Program-made: the position numbers and the translations under genes | Notes under the pieces: generated by a model | What the model was told of the DNA's origin: nothing | What the model saw: only the letters and a program-made list of their open reading frames with translations | Database searches by the model: none | In this document: positions 1 to 14,000 of the stretch, piece by piece | Numbering within the stretch: the stretch's first letter is position 1 | How the letters are laid out: the number at the start of each line of letters is the position of its first letter | NCBI GenBank assembly: GCA_003508835.1 | Contig: PUFA01000072.1 | Span: forward strand, 4,128,501 to 4,192,500 | DNA length: 64,000 nucleotides | Reading direction: 5' to 3' | Origin: Eonycteris spelaea | Taxonomy: Eukaryota; Chordata; Mammalia; Chiroptera; Pteropodidae

Positions 1-2000
1 GTGAAATATATTTAAATAGGTGATTAAAGTAAATTCATGGCCTTAAGTACTGTTGGCTCACAAGCTTGAGATAGTCCCAGGTGAAATCAAACACTGACCC
101 TGAACACAGAGGGCAAGGATAGGAGAGGCAGACTCCTTCAGGTTGGTAAGTGACGGTTTTAAGAAGCGAAGGAACTTACCAGATCTGTCCTAGGCACCAA
201 AAGCAGAGTGGACCTCTGCCTTCGCCACCAGAATCCCAAAAGGACATGTTAAGGCTGTACCAGGATTCAGTCACATACACCCTCCAAATGTTCTCAACAA
301 CACATTGCTCTTCCAAGGCTACGTCCTTGAAAATGGGAACAGAGAGTGGAACTTATAATCCAAGGACAGGGGAGTGGAGAGAGGCCTTGATTGCCCAGAA
401 CAGCCAGATGGGAGAGATGGTAGGGCAAGGTGTGTGGGAATGGACACACCACTCTCTCCAAATGTTCACATGTCCACCAACCCGGAAGCTCTCCTAAACC
501 ATCCTTCTGTGTTTTCACGGAGGCTTCATTACAAAGTCGTGGTTGACTAAATCATTTACCATGGGCAACGGATCCAACCTCCAGCCCTCCCCTCTTGGAG
601 GGGAGGGGATGGGACTGAAATCACATGGTTGGTTCTCATAGCGAACAGCCCCCAAGCTGAGGCGAAGGCCCAAGAGTCACCTCATTAACATGACAAAAGA
701 AACCTTTACAGTTTTCGTCACTGAGGGATTTCAAGGGTTTTAGAGTTCTGTGTCAGCACAGGCATGAAGACCAAATATATATTTCTTATTATAAATCACA
801 ATATCACAAACAGAAACACAAAATGTCTCCCACAGGAACAGCTTCAGTGTATAGTCAACTATCACATCTTTCGTTGATTCTATGAACGAATCCCATACAG
901 ATAACGATTTTCCGGGCAATCCTGAAAACTGGAAGTATAAGTGTTCCCAAAAGGTCTTAATTACATAAGAAAATAGATTTCTCATTCTGAATTACCAAAA
1001 CGAGTTATTTTAGAAGTGTGCCAGGGGCATGGCTTACACAGATCAGGACTTGTAGGTGCAAAACCAGCAGCTCCATCGTGGCCAACATCAATTGGCTCTT
1101 ACGTCCTGGTGTTTGAGAGGAGTGACCTCCTCCCTTGACCGCCCACCATGTTGGTCAGGAACAATCCAAACAGTTGTACTAGAATATTGCATGGAAGTGA
1201 GGAGTGGGTGTACCCTGCCCGAAGGCTTCATTTTATTCATGGAACAGGTGACACTCAGGGCTGGGCTAGTTCCCAGAGACAAAGCTCAGGTGGGATGTGC
1301 AGGGACCAGTTCCAGCGGGCTCAAAGTAGCCCAGACAGCCTCAGCAGCATTGCCAGAGGGAGAAACTACACATGCTGCTTAATGAGGCTGAGAGATGAGT
1401 CTGGGTAGCAGTGGACTGTGCGGAGGGGTTAGAAAGCCCATGGAGTGACAGTTGGAGGGAGAAAGATAATTCCAATCATTAAAAGCCTGCGGTCCATGTA
1501 ACATGGGAGCTCCATGCCAGGAACCTACATCAGCATTTTGGATATTCCGAAAAAACCACCAGGAAGACCAGATGAGTGAGACACGCCGTTCGTTTATTAC
1601 TCATGATGCAGGAGAGCTCCGTGGGTGGCCGGGAGGCTGCCTAAGCTGCTGCTGGCCAGGAGCAAGCAAAATTCTAAGCACACAAGCAGAGTGAGGGGTT
1701 ATCTCATTGGGGGAGCAGCCTCCTTCTCAGGCGGATTTGAGCAAGACGTGCCGCTATGTTACAGGAGCATGATGTCCTTGGGAGCAGGCACTGCCTTCCT
1801 CGGCTGCTGGCCGGGCCGCCATTAGTCTTCTGAGTATGTGGATGGCTCTGTTCTGAGCTAAGCCCATAGTCAGAGTTTCCAGGAGCCGCTTGCACTGCTT
1901 CTAGCCATGTGGACACTTAAAGGGATCGTACAGGAGGGTGAGCTAGCCAAGAAGTCATTTCCTATCTATGGAATTAATATAGAAAAGATGCACGAGGATG
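1..2000. other. intergenic sequence, nothing recognised
   Basis: This side should lie between ABCA9 and ABCA8. The 1040-1930 part is more GC-rich, with short open frames on both strands that look like chance. I see no splice-bounded conserved peptide or recognised repeat. Confidence 0.4.
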
Positions 2001-2019
2001 ACACAAGAAGACTAAATAT

Positions 2020-2480
2020 CCAAGCAGGTTGTGTTCAGAGCCTGCCACAGGCTGCTTGACGTGGGACCTGGATGTGACCACCCACCGTGTAGTAGTCTGG
2101 GTCAAGTCAATCTTGACCTTAAGTGAGCCTGAAGATTGTCTTTGTGCATCTAAGATAACATACCCCGGAAATCCTATTCCCAGACCCCTCATGGCACATC
2201 CTGTACCCACCAGTGTAAAAGTGTCCCTCTGTTTCACTTTTATCCCATCCCAGAGAGTCCCCGCTTTGCTTTCAGCCACCCCTTCGTCCACCACCAGGGA
2301 TTCCAGAACCCTCCTCACGTCTCCTCCTTTGATTCTAACGTATAGAATAAGCTGCGAAACTGCCATCTTCGGAGCATGTTCTTAATCTGCTGAGATTTTG
2401 CTTCCTGGCAATTGTCATCAGTTTGGCTCAAATAAACTCATTAAAATTCTTTACCGTTTGAATGTTCTTCACTTCGACAC
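2020..2480 (+). repeat. probable ERV LTR fragment (3' end)
   Basis: The end carries a compact 'ggctcaaataaactca' polyadenylation region followed by a T-rich stretch and 'acttcgacaca', the layout of the R-U5 end of a retroviral LTR. No internal coding region is attached. The family is not assigned and the left border is uncertain. Confidence 0.4.
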
Positions 2481-2639
2481 AACTATTTACCCATACCATG
2501 AAAGGAGAACAGGAAAACAAGGACTTTAAACTGTACCTTACACAAGTTAAAAATAAACCCAACCATTCATTTCATTCTTAATTCCCTAGTCAGTAATTTT
2601 TCACAGAAACTAAGAAGCAGGTATAAACCCAATTCTCAA

Positions 2640-2830
2640 ACACTCAGGAGCTCATTCTCTGACTATGAGAGAAGACCATGCTCTGCCTATGGAGCATTAT
2701 TCCTTCTCTAGTAAACTTTTTGTTTTTCTCTAATTCTGGCTTGCTCTTGAATTCTTTTCTGCACAGTGCCAAGGACACTTCCTCTCAGTGTGGGACTTGA
2801 GACCCCACTGGGGGGGATTCACCCCATCCT
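2640..2830 (+). repeat. possible second ERV LTR 3' fragment
   Basis: The stretch 'ttctctagtaaacttttt' followed by 'ctggcttgctcttgaattc' resembles the R-U5 region of class I ERV LTRs, in the same orientation as the fragment just upstream. Family and ends are not resolved. Confidence 0.35.
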
Positions 2831-5800
2831 GCATCAGAATCAGTCATGGCCAAATGTAGCTCGGAGACCTGAGTCTGACTCCAGCTCCCTGAGGTTTTCC
2901 ATCGTGAGTCAGTCTGCAGTATAACTGAGTTCATTAACCTACCCCCTCAAGCTTGCATTTTTCTTTTCATTTCCAGATTTGTGTATGTGCTATAGCTCAT
3001 ATCCAAATAAAACGTTAACAACGTAGGGTTGTCATCATGAAGTTTGCAGTTTGCTTCTAACCATAAGGTTCTAATTTTTCTCCTGTCATGTTGATGTTAA
3101 TGTCAGAAGAAAACTCTTGCTATTTAACATGAGTGTGAAAGACTGTTTGCTACAACTATTTGAATAGCAAAGGATGTGGATTTGAAATAATACTCATGTA
3201 ATGAAAAGTCCATATTACTCAATCTGATTGAATACATTATATCCAAAGAGTAAAAGGAAAACATCTTACATTTATAAGAACGTATCATACATTTTAAAAA
3301 TCGAAGCCTGACAGTGAGACAGAGGGACAGGAAAATCATTTTTTAAAATGCTATTGGTAAAAAAGGATCAAAGTTAGAGGAAATATATCCCAAATGCCTG
3401 TAAATTGTTATGCAATAGAATCATCAGTATGCTCATTTCTCCATATCTATCCATCTCTCTATACTTTGTCAACTCAGGCTTTCAAAGGCATTCACAGGTT
3501 CCCTTAAGTTCCTTGTGATCAATCCATTAACAAATTTCTAGCTTATTTACACACGAATTTTTTTGGTTTCGACATGATAAAATAGTGGCAAAAACATTTT
3601 TAGTTATTAACCCAGTCCTTTCTTTCTCTGTGGAATGGAAATCAGCAGCTGTTTCTAAACATTCAATTAATTATTATAAAAATAATTTCTCCAGACATTT
3701 GGTGTTTGGTATATGGGAATCTTATTTGTGATTGCATAACACAAACAAAACAGAAAGAAAAAAAAAAATGAACTTACTTTTGGGAAAATTATCTAAAATC
3801 TGTTTATTCCTAGGTTTCATTATTTCCAGGAAAACAGTTCACATTTCTTCCTGGTCTCTACAACGCGTGTATAGACATAGATGTGAACAAAACCAACACT
3901 ATCTCTGGGTCCAGTATTTCCTTTTATGTTCATGCCGTGACCTTTGACCAACTTCACTGCCCTTCTTACGCATATCAGAGCTTTCTAGTTGATGATTATC
4001 TGTGTTCCTTAAAATGCAGCCATGAATATTTTTGTCAGCAACAGCCAGAACGGCATGACGACTGAGATAAATATCAAACTAGTAATAGTATCGATTATGA
4101 GCATCTATCACAAGACCCGCCAGGGAATATGGCCCCTGGCGCTACTTCATTCTTCTGTTCCTTTGTCTTGTCAATCATTAGTGCCTGAGTTATACTATTT
4201 TAAAAAGTATCGTAACAGGAGTCTGGCAGCAGAGAATGATTTGTGCAAAACAGCTGGGCCCTCTGTCCACTCTGGCCCAATCTTCCTGTAAGGAATAAGT
4301 TCCGTTACACCCTGTGGAGTTGCCTCCTTCATCTTTCAGTCTGAAGATACCTTCTCATTACGGTGGCCATCACCCCTTTGCCCTGCCATCAGATATGTCT
4401 TCATGAAGGATTGAACTGTTTCTTCATTTTGAAAATTCGCATTAAGACTCCTTTCTAGAGGGGGATGGTGATTGCAGTTCTCTGGGCTGGAGAACACTAA
4501 ATTCACATGATCCCTCTGAGATAAATTGCTTTTTGATTGGCCTCCAGCCAATCATTGTGGCAGAGAAGGGCCAGCTGTTCTTGGTTGGCTGGCTGTATCA
4601 TATTATAAAGGGGTACCTTACAGAGGGAATTTAATGTTCTCTTCTATGTCTCAGAAGAAAGTGGTTGGTTTCAAAACATAAAACATTATCTTTTAACAGT
4701 ACGAAAGTAAAAAGCTTAGTCAGAGAAAAGCCTTTTTATCTCTACTCACAAGTTCTGGACCTTTGGATTGACATGTTGATTCAGGTAATCTAATCAGGGT
4801 TTGACCATTTTAAAAAGCAAATTCTGGACTCTTCTCTGCTTCTCATATCACATCTTTCATCTCAACTTTAAAAAAAATCTCAGGAAATAGTAGTACCTCC
4901 TTTCACTTGCTCATGATAAAAGATCTTGACTAACCTTTCCTCACTCTTCCAGCATCCCCTTCACACACAACCTTGCCTCAAGCAGTTGGTTTAAAGACAT
5001 GTAATTATAAAGCAATGGTGGTGATTTAGACAGTCAGTGTCATTTTTGGTTGTTACACTCAGGTGCAGGTTGCTACTGGCATCTAGTGGGTAGAGGGCAG
5101 GGATGCCGCTGAAAATTCTAGAATCCACAGGACAGCCTTTCCTCCCCCACCGACCCCCAATAAGGGATTATCTGGTGAAAAGTGTCCATAGTGCCAGTGC
5201 TGAGAAACATATTTAGTATAAGAATGAAGCCAGTATCATTAAAATTATTTATTCATAATCACTGTAGTGTTTTCGTTCATTTTCCCCTAAAATTATTCTT
5301 ATTTTTCTTCATCAAATACTGCAAGCATTCAATGAATACGCACTTTGTATGTCTAAATTAGGTCATACTTCCCTAGTTTTTTACAATATGAGGAAGGCTA
5401 GACTCATCTGAAAAGTATCTTGGGTGTCTTGAGTTGGATGGTGCCCAGTGAGGGGTTTCGAAGAGACATTAAAATAGTTCCAAAACTTACAATGAGAGTT
5501 CCATTTCCAGATAGCAGTTTTAGCCCAAGGTTTTAATTCTCTTACTTTGAAATGGCCATGGATATAACTCAATAAGTATCAAAACAAGAAACACATTTAT
5601 ATTAGCAAGAGCAACAGAAAGTTATAATTGTTTGGCTAAACATTTAGAGGGCAGTGTGGTGGAGACAAATTGAGGTTGATGGACACATCAACTTGTTACG
5701 GAGTTAACACAGATAAACAAGTAGGAAGATACTGGGAAGGCTCACTCTTGCAGAATCCTGATCCAGGAAAGGAATGGGGACAGGCAGCTTGGGACAGTTC

Positions 5801-6224
5801 AAAGGTCTTTGGTAATTACATCAGTGCCCTGTATTTACTTCAGGTTTTTGTCACACATCTTTCTTGGCAGATCTACTACATTAGTTAATGTAATGTTAAC
5901 TATCTGTCGTAACCACCCTGTAATCCCAGTAATCTCAGTAGCTCAAGGCCACAAAGTGTTTTGCAGTGGCTTAGTTTCTGGTTTTATTTTGGAGTGTGTG
6001 TGGGTGTGTGTTTTACGTCTCAGTCCTACGAAGGCCAGGTGGCTCTTCTAGGCAGCTCACCTCCAAAGGGTGACTCAGGGACTCAAGTACTTTCCATTGT
6101 GGGGTCTGCCATCTCAGAGTCCCTTATTTCTTGACTCATAAATGAGAAAAAGAAGTCACACTAAAATCTAGCTGGAGTTTTAGGTAATGGCCCAAAAGTT
6201 GCATATATCATTTCTGCCTGAATT
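2831..6224. other. intergenic sequence, no gene recognised
   Basis: AT-rich non-coding DNA. Only a CCAAT/TATA-like cluster near 4534-4606 stands out. No exon of ABCA8 or ABCA9 was recognised here. Confidence 0.4.
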
Positions 6225-9200
6225 CTATAACCCTGGTGACTCCCTGAGATCCCACCCCACTCCACCCAATTTACATCCTGCCCAAGGCTGGCAGGTGGTG
6301 GCAGTTCTTGGGGTGCCCTGGGCCTTTTGCTGACCTGCTCCAGGTCTGGTACTGGTGATGGTCTGCCTTGGTTCACAGGATGGCCCTCCCACATGCCTCC
6401 AGGTCCAATACAGGCAGCAACTAAACATGGACTGCTCTACATCTCCTACCAAGTAGTCCTAGGCCGGTCATAGTCAGTGGTTGGTCTTGGCCTACAGAGG
6501 AGCCCCTCCCCAGAGACCCCAGAACCAACATACCTGGTGGCTGGCTTCATACCACAATAGAATACCACCTGAGTAGCCCCACAAGCATTACACCAGAAGG
6601 GTAGTCTTGGCAGGCATCAGAGCTCACTGGGGCAAATCTCATTCTGTTGGGTCAGCTCCCACATAGCAGCTCATAGGCCTCGGCCATGGTGAATCCTCAA
6701 GACAGTAAGCCTGGGGTCAATTCCACCCATCGATGTGTCAACAGCAATCAAGGCTCAACTACAATAGGTGAGCACATACAACCCACACAAGGGACACACT
6801 TGGAGCATCTGGTTTAGGTGATGAGGGAAACTACAGCACTGGGTCCAACAGGACACACAGTACATAAGGCCACCTTGTCAAGACTGGGAGATGTAGCAGA
6901 TCTACCTAATACATAAAATGAACACAGAGAAGCAGCCAAAATGGGAAAACAAAGAAATATGTCTCAAATAAAATAGGAGAAAGTTCCATGTAAAGAACTA
7001 AACGAAATGGAGGCAAACAATCTATAGATGCAGAGTTCAAAACACTGGTTATACGGATGCTTAAGAATCTTAGTGAGAAGTTCAACAAAGAGATAATAAG
7101 CATAAGAAAGAACATAGAAACCATAAAAAAAAACCAGCCAAAAAACGAAGAAAGGATAGTTTAAGGGACCTCTAGGACAACATCCAGTGTACCAAAATCT
7201 TGTTTGGGACTCTCTGTGCTTCCCGGACTTGTGTGTCTATTTCCTTTACCAGATTAGGGAAGTTTTAAGTCATTATTTCTTCTAATAGGTTCTCAATTCT
7301 TTGTTCTCCCTCTTCTCTTTCTGGTATCCCTTTGATACTATCTATAGAGAACCCTAAAGATTCCACCAAAAACCTGTTAAAACTGATCGATGAGTTCAGT
7401 TAAGTAGCAGGATACAAAATTATTATTCTGAAATGGGTCGCATTTACACTAATAATGAATTATCAGAAGGGAAATTAAGAAAACAATCCCATTTACAATT
7501 GCATAAAAAAAACCCTAGGAATAAATTAACCCAAAGAGGTAAAAGACTTGTGTTCAAAAAATGATAAGACATTGAAGAAAGAAATTGAAGAAGATACAAA
7601 TAAATGGAAGCACATACCATGGTCATGGATATGAAGAATTAACGATGTTAAAATGTCCATACTACTCAAAGCAATCTATAGATTCAGTGCAATCCCTATC
7701 AAAATACCAATGGCATAATTCATAGAACTGGAGAAAATAATCCTAAAATTATGGAACCATGAAAGACTCTGAATATCTACAGCAGTCTTAAGAAAGAGAA
7801 ACAAGTTGGAGGTATCATGCTACTTGATATAAAACTATATTACAGAGCAATAGTAATCAAAACAGCTGGGTACTGGCATAAAAACAGACATGTATATCAA
7901 TGGAAAAGAATAGAGAGCCCAGAAATAAACCCACACCCATATGGTCAATTGATCTAGAACAAAAAAAAGGCAAGAATATACAATAGAGTAAAGACAGTCT
8001 CTTCAATAAATGGTGTTGGAAGATTGGACAGATACATGAAAAAAAAAAATGAAACTAGACCACCTTCTTATACATACATATACAGAATAATACTCAAACA
8101 TAGATTAAAGACTTAAATGTATGACCCCAAACCATAAAACTCCTAGAAGAAAACAAAGGCAATAAACTCTCCGACATTGTTCTTAGTAATACATATTTTT
8201 TTCTGATATATCTCTTTCAGGCCAAGGGAAAAAAGAAAAATACACAAATGCGACTATGTCAAACTAAAAAGGTTTTGCACAGAAAAGGGAAACCATCAAC
8301 GAAATGCAAAGACAGCTTACTGAATGGGAGAAGATATTCACCAATGATACATCTGATGGGGTTAATACTCCAAATTTATAAAGAACTCATGCAACTTAAC
8401 ACCAAAAAAATTAACAATCCAATTAAAAAATGGGCAGAGGACCTGAATGGACATTTCTCCAAAGACATACAGATGGCCAATAGACATAAAAAGATGTTCA
8501 ACATCACTAATCATCAGAGAAATGCAAATTTAAACCACAATGAGATATCACCTCACACCTGTCAGAATAGCTATAATCAGTAAATCAACAAACAAGTTTT
8601 GGTGAGGATGTGGGGAAAAGGGAACCCTTGTGTACTGTTAATGGGATTGCAAATTGATGCAGCCACTATAGAACACGGTATGGAGTTTTCTCAAAAAATT
8701 AAAACTAGAACTACCTTATGACCTACCAATTCCACTTCTGGTTACTTATCTGAAGAAATCCAAAACACTAAGTCAGAAAGATATATGCACCCTTATATTC
8801 ATTGCAGCATTATTTACAACAGACAAGATATGGAAGCAACCTAAGTGCTATCAATAGACAAGTGGATATAGAAAAAGTGGTACATATATACAATGGAATA
8901 TTACTTGGCCATAAAAAAAGAATGAAAACTTACCATTTGCGACAGCATGGATGGACCTGGAGGGTATTATGCTAAGTGAAAGAAGTCAAACAGAGAAAGA
9001 CAAATACCATATGATCTCACTCATATGTGGAATCTAAAGAACAAAATAAATGAATGGAAAAAATAGACAAAAAGATAGAAAAAACAAACTGATGGTTTCC
9101 AGATGAGTGGAGCATTGGAGGGCCAGGTGAAAAAGGTAAAGGGATTAATAAGTATAAATTAGTAGTTACAAAATAGTTACGGGGATGTAAAGTATAGCAT

Positions 9201-9365
9201 AGGAAATACAGTCAATAATATTGTAATAACTGTATGTATTAAGTCAGGTGAGTACTAGAGTAATTCAGGGATAACTTCTTAAATACGTGTCTAATCACAA
9301 TGCCGTATACCTGAAACTAATATAAAATAATACTGAATGTCAACTGTAATTGAAAAATTAAAAAA
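6225..9365 (+). mobile_element. LINE-1 copy A, internally deleted
   Basis: The left part (to about 6900) matches the 5' region of a second LINE-1 at 57.7-58.4 kb. ORF1-region sequence follows, then an inverted segment (about 7190-7340), then only the distal part of ORF2 (from the 'aagtagcaggatacaaaat' region onward) and a 3' tail ending 'cctgaaactaatataaaat'. Endonuclease and most of the reverse transcriptase are absent, so it is not mobile. Confidence 0.85.
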
Positions 9366-9610
9366 GAACAAGGGGAATAAGAGGCTCAAGTTTTTAGTTA
9401 TAAATTGTCATGGGGATGTGATGTACAGCATAGGGAAGATAGCAATAATATTATAATAGCGCTGTACGATGACAAATGGTTACTAGACTTATCATTGTGA
9501 TTACTTTTTTAGGTATATAAATGTTGAATATGGTGTACACCTGAAACTAATATAATATTGTATGTTAGCTATATTTTAATTTTAAAAAATTTAAAGAAAA
9601 AAAATAATTA
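9366..9610 (+). mobile_element. second LINE-1 3' tail in tandem
   Basis: It repeats the tail landmarks of the preceding element ('catggggatgtgatgtacagc', 'acacctgaaactaatat') in the same order and direction, then becomes A-rich. It is a separate 3' fragment abutting copy A. Confidence 0.7.
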
Positions 9611-10034
9611 TATTGTGATGACTTCGAGTTGCTGTATTTCTGAAACCAATTGTATAAAAATATAACAACCTTGAGTTATAACAAAACATAAGATTTGGGA
9701 TGTTTTTCAAAATTATATGGGAGATATTTATATTAAAAAATTTACAACTTGGTCATTTGAACTTACTACAACAATTAGGCTACTTACCATAATAACTAGC
9801 TATGTTTAGGCTGCAAAAACAGTTTTTAGCTTCAAATCCTTGAGTCATTCTAGTTGATACCATAACAATTAGAAGTTGATTATATAGTCTATTGTGTTCT
9901 TTAGTTTCTCTTCCCAAAAGGTAACAGAAACTTGAAGAAATGTTCTTTATATCTTCATTGCAACCTCAATCCAGTGTTCAATACTACTTGATGATAGCTT
10001 AAAGTAGATGACAGCTTAAAGTGGATAAATTAAA

Positions 10035-10140
10035 GATAACTTAAATCAGACAGACTCCTTGGTTTGTATTCTGGGTCCCTGTGACCTGTAACTTTGGGAA
10101 AGTCATCTTTTCTAAACACCACTTTATTTATATGCCTATA
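10035..10140 (+). repeat. MIR-like SINE fragment
   Basis: Core-like text 'ctgggtccctgtgacctgtaa', 'tttgggaaagtcatctt' matches the MIR layout (question-mark spacing, then a splicing-like ctgtga). Diverged. Confidence 0.45.
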
Positions 10141-10829
10141 TTAGATTTTTATTGCAGCATACCCAATCACCATAAACTTAGTGACTTATGCAACAATGAA
10201 AGTAGACAACCGAAACTCATCTAAATATGAGTGCACAAGTGGATTATGTTGATTTAAAAGTGTTTATGGCGTCATCAGTTAGATAAATCATAACATGAGA
10301 AATTAAGATGACGTTTTAGTGCTTTGCCTAAAGGTAGATCCTTACATCATAAGAAAATATAAAACCGAAAATATGCTTCAAAATTGTAAGCAAGACATAT
10401 ATTTTTTCAAATTGATTATTCAAATTCTTACTGCAATTGATAATTTTAAGAGGTTCTAAACTTTCTTTATAATCACAACAGTCAAAACATGGACTCTACA
10501 ATCTAAAATCTGAAAAACGACAGAAAAGGAAAATCAGTAAATTACGAAAAAGTTAAAGAAAAGGTGAATTACAAAAAGCAAATTCTATGCCACTATGTAA
10601 TCAATAAACTCTCTTCCCTCCCAAATCAGCATTGTCTTAATTTGTGTTTCTATCAAAAGAAATTATGCAATATTTTGAAGTTCAGAGAAAGAAAATTAAG
10701 CAATCTCTGTATCATCCTCAAAAACATGAACAATTCTATAATAAATGCATTTTTTTTCTTTTACTATTATGTGAAACATGGGGTTTGGTTGCTGGTACAT
10801 GGTTTGGCTTCCTCGTTGTTCTCCCTGAC

Positions 10830-10835
10830 TTTATT
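10830..10835 (-). promoter_or_regulatory. candidate ABCA9 polyadenylation signal
   Basis: AATAAA on the minus strand, about 155 nt past the stop codon. Another lies near 10123-10128. Only the hexamer and its distance support it, so the true 3' end is uncertain. Confidence 0.3.
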
Positions 10836-10989
10836 CCATAGTCTCACTACAAGTAATATTATTGAGAAAAATGATGATATGAGTTTCAAAAGTAGCTCGT
10901 ACATATCTGAGATAAGGTATATCCTTGCTATAAAATGTTATCTTAAAAAGAGTCACAAACTTAAAGAGGAACACAGGCTATTAGGGGCT

Positions 10990-11088
10990 TCAGGGCTCTT
11001 CCTGTGGGAGCAGCTTCCACTTCACCGAGTGGTGAAGTTCATCATCAAAATCTTCCAGCTCCTGCTCCTTGGAGAGCTCCAGGAAAAC
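10990..11088 (-). CDS. ABCA9: ABCA9 coding exon 38 (stop codon)
   Basis: 99 nt including TGA at 10992-10990. It encodes [20 protein letters not shown] then [12 protein letters not shown], the usual C-terminal ending of ABCA8/9/10-type proteins. Confidence 0.96.
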   Translation of the reverse strand, partial: VFLELSKEQELEDFDDELHHSVKWKLLPQEEP

Positions 11089-14000
11089 CTATAACGGAGA
11101 AAAAAATTAAGAGAGCGGAGCATCACACCGCTTCCTGTAGTTCCAAGTGAGTGCAAAGACTATGCATTTATTACACATTTATATTCCACGGATGACATAC
11201 AAATCTCTGCACTGACTCACCTGCTCCAGAGTTGACTGTGAGAGGCTGTACTCCTCCAGGTCGAAGTTCTGTTTAACTGCACAAGGATGAATGTGTATTA
11301 GGAATTCATATATTTTTTTATTCAGAGAGTTTCACCGGTCATGTATAAAAAGTACATGCAACTAGATCTTAAATATAAAAGATAAGATAATAAATATTCT
11401 TGGAGTAAATATGAGAATGCAAATGCACTATCTAGTCCTGTGATAGGACAGAAATATTCTCCCATTAGAGTTTGCGCAGAGGTATCACAAGAGCATTTGT
11501 GTAGGATAAGCTAAGGGATGGCTCCATCAGCACTGCAACACCACCATGTGCTCCAGTACACCTGTCCCCACTCTTCCTACCCTGCTCTCTGCTCCAGAAC
11601 TGACTGAAGAGGCTCCTTCTGTGGGTTCCACCAGTAGCAGCCCAGGTGAAGGGACAGAAGAAAAGGGAGGCCAAGGCCTTTACTCCTTCACACCCTCTGT
11701 AACACTAGCTGTGTCTCCTGATTGAAAGTCATTGTTTCTCTCAAGGTGGCAAATTCTACATGACTGCACACCCAGGTTCTGGTCACTGTTTTCTCTCTCA
11801 GTTCCTTTGGACCTAAGAATGACAATGCTTCTGCTGGTTTAGCCTCGGGTAACTGCAATGTTCCTTGCACCTTTACAAACAGTCCCTTTATAAACAAACC
11901 TTCCTTGAATTATCCCATTTTGAGTTTACAGTCTGTTACCGATCTGAATTGTGACTGAGATCCCAAGCGTGCAGACATGTAAGAGGAGGAAATCATGAGT
12001 GGAGAGGTAAGACTGGAAAGTCACGTTATCTGATGCTGTGGTGGGGCTGGCCTGCAGTTTGGGGACATGGGGATGGGTCCTTGACTCATGTTTTGAAATA
12101 CGTCAAGAAAAAACACTGTGGATAGCTGACAGTCCTGCACTTTCAATGTTTAGAGAAGAATCTACATGTTTCTTATGGACTGCAAAGTGGAAGGTACCAT
12201 TAGAGGATCTTCTGGAAGGGTAAAGGGATCCCAAGAAGGGGCCAAGAGGCAGGAAGGTGTTCACTAGAGACCAAGAGGACAAGGCATCACCACCCAAGCA
12301 AGCTGTGGTCAGAGGCTACAGATGGGAGAGGAGAGGGATTCTTCAAAAAACCCACAAAAGCACCCCATGAGAGGACGGTCCAGTGATTGTCCCTCTCGAC
12401 ACAGAAGCCATGATACCATAGCTCTAATGATTAAATCAAGCCTTGCTGCCATATTATCCCCCTTCCCTCCCTTTACACTCCAGCCTTGAGGAGCCTAAAA
12501 CATCATCTTATGAGTAGAGGAGGGAACAGGGTAAGAAGAGAGATAAAACTGACCGTTCCACCTTCCTAGCTTCAAGTCTTCAAAACTGGGGCAAGGAGGG
12601 GGTACGAGAGGCTCCGGTTTTGATGGTGTTTGCATTACCCAGAAGCCATCTGGCGGTGTGGGAGAAAGAGTCTACCCGGCAATGAAGGAATAGTCATGGG
12701 GTATGTATGCATTTTGCTTCCACACTACTTGGCCTCGATCATAATTTCAATAAATACATTGCGACTGAGGATGTAACTGTGCCTAACTTTACATGCGGGG
12801 GAAAAAAAAAAAGAAAGCAAGCTTATATTTCAATATTTTTCACTTTGTGTAAGAATCTTCACATAATGGGTTAGGAAACTGATAAAAAGTTGTTTTTTCC
12901 TCCTCAATGAGAACTTCAGTTTCAGCAAATTAAAGATATCAGAAGGGATTTGAGGAGGAAGGAGACATTTTTAAAAGCAGAAACACTGGAAGGCTCTTAA
13001 GAAGAGGCCTCATTGTATTGTAGGGAGGCAGGCTTCCTGGAGCTTCTCCCTCTCTGCTGCTAATTAGTTATAAAGCCCTTCCCCCACAGACCATACAGTG
13101 AAGGTGACCAACAGAACCAGAAAGTGAAAAGAAAACCTATCTGGGGTACCCTTAAACTCGTCCCGAGGGGAAGAACCTCTTTAAGAAGTAGGATGCCTGC
13201 GGCTTCTAATGATAGATGACAGGCAAAAAGTACAGATCAAGAAGAGGCGGAAGGTGTTCAGCTTTTTATCAGATTTCGTACACTGCTGTGATAAGCAACA
13301 GCTTAGTCCACGATAGATCGATAGATCGATGCAGTATGCAAAAACCAAAATCTTAGATCAGAATCTAAGCGCCTGGGAAAAGAGTTCTGGCTCAGCCCAG
13401 CTCACCAGAGAGGAACTTCCTCGTCAGGGTCTAGCGCTATCAGAGAGTACGCAGGCGCAAGACCAAATCTAAGCCCAGAGGCCAGTGGTCTCTTCCCTCC
13501 AGAGCCTCATTCAATCGGGGCCAGTTTTCTCAGCCTTGGCACCAATGACATTTTGTTCCAATCATTTTTTTTTTGTGGTGGGAAGGGGCTGACCTGTGCA
13601 TTGTAGGATGTATAGCATCATCCCTCGTCTCGACCTATTAGGTATCGATTTTACCCCCAATCCCACCCCTAGTTGTGGTAACCAGAAATACACCCAGATA
13701 TTGCCAAATCACTCCTGGTTGAGAACTAATGGATTAATACTTAGTCTTAATAATTGATTTGTGGTATAATACCACAATTTTATGTTCATGTGCTTGCTAT
13801 AGCGGTTTTATGCAAGATCTGAATGCCGCTCTTACCCATCTCTAATTTGAAGAAAGCCTGTGATAAAGGTCGCACATCCTCCACAGGCAACTTATAGACC
13901 ATCAGGGAGGAGTACCTGTGAGGAAAAGGGTGAGGCTGAGCTCCAGGTGTCAAAAGCACAAGCACTGAGGGGTACGCGCCTAAAATGGAGTGACGATGTC

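Noticed and set aside
7444..8583. Short frames similar to reverse-transcriptase-type text
   Set aside because: They are the decayed distal ORF2 of LINE-1 copy A, with stops and frameshifts.
10564..11094. 176-residue open frame on the plus strand
   Set aside because: It overlaps the antisense of the last ABCA9 exon and 3' region; low-complexity hydrophobic composition and no recognisable domain.
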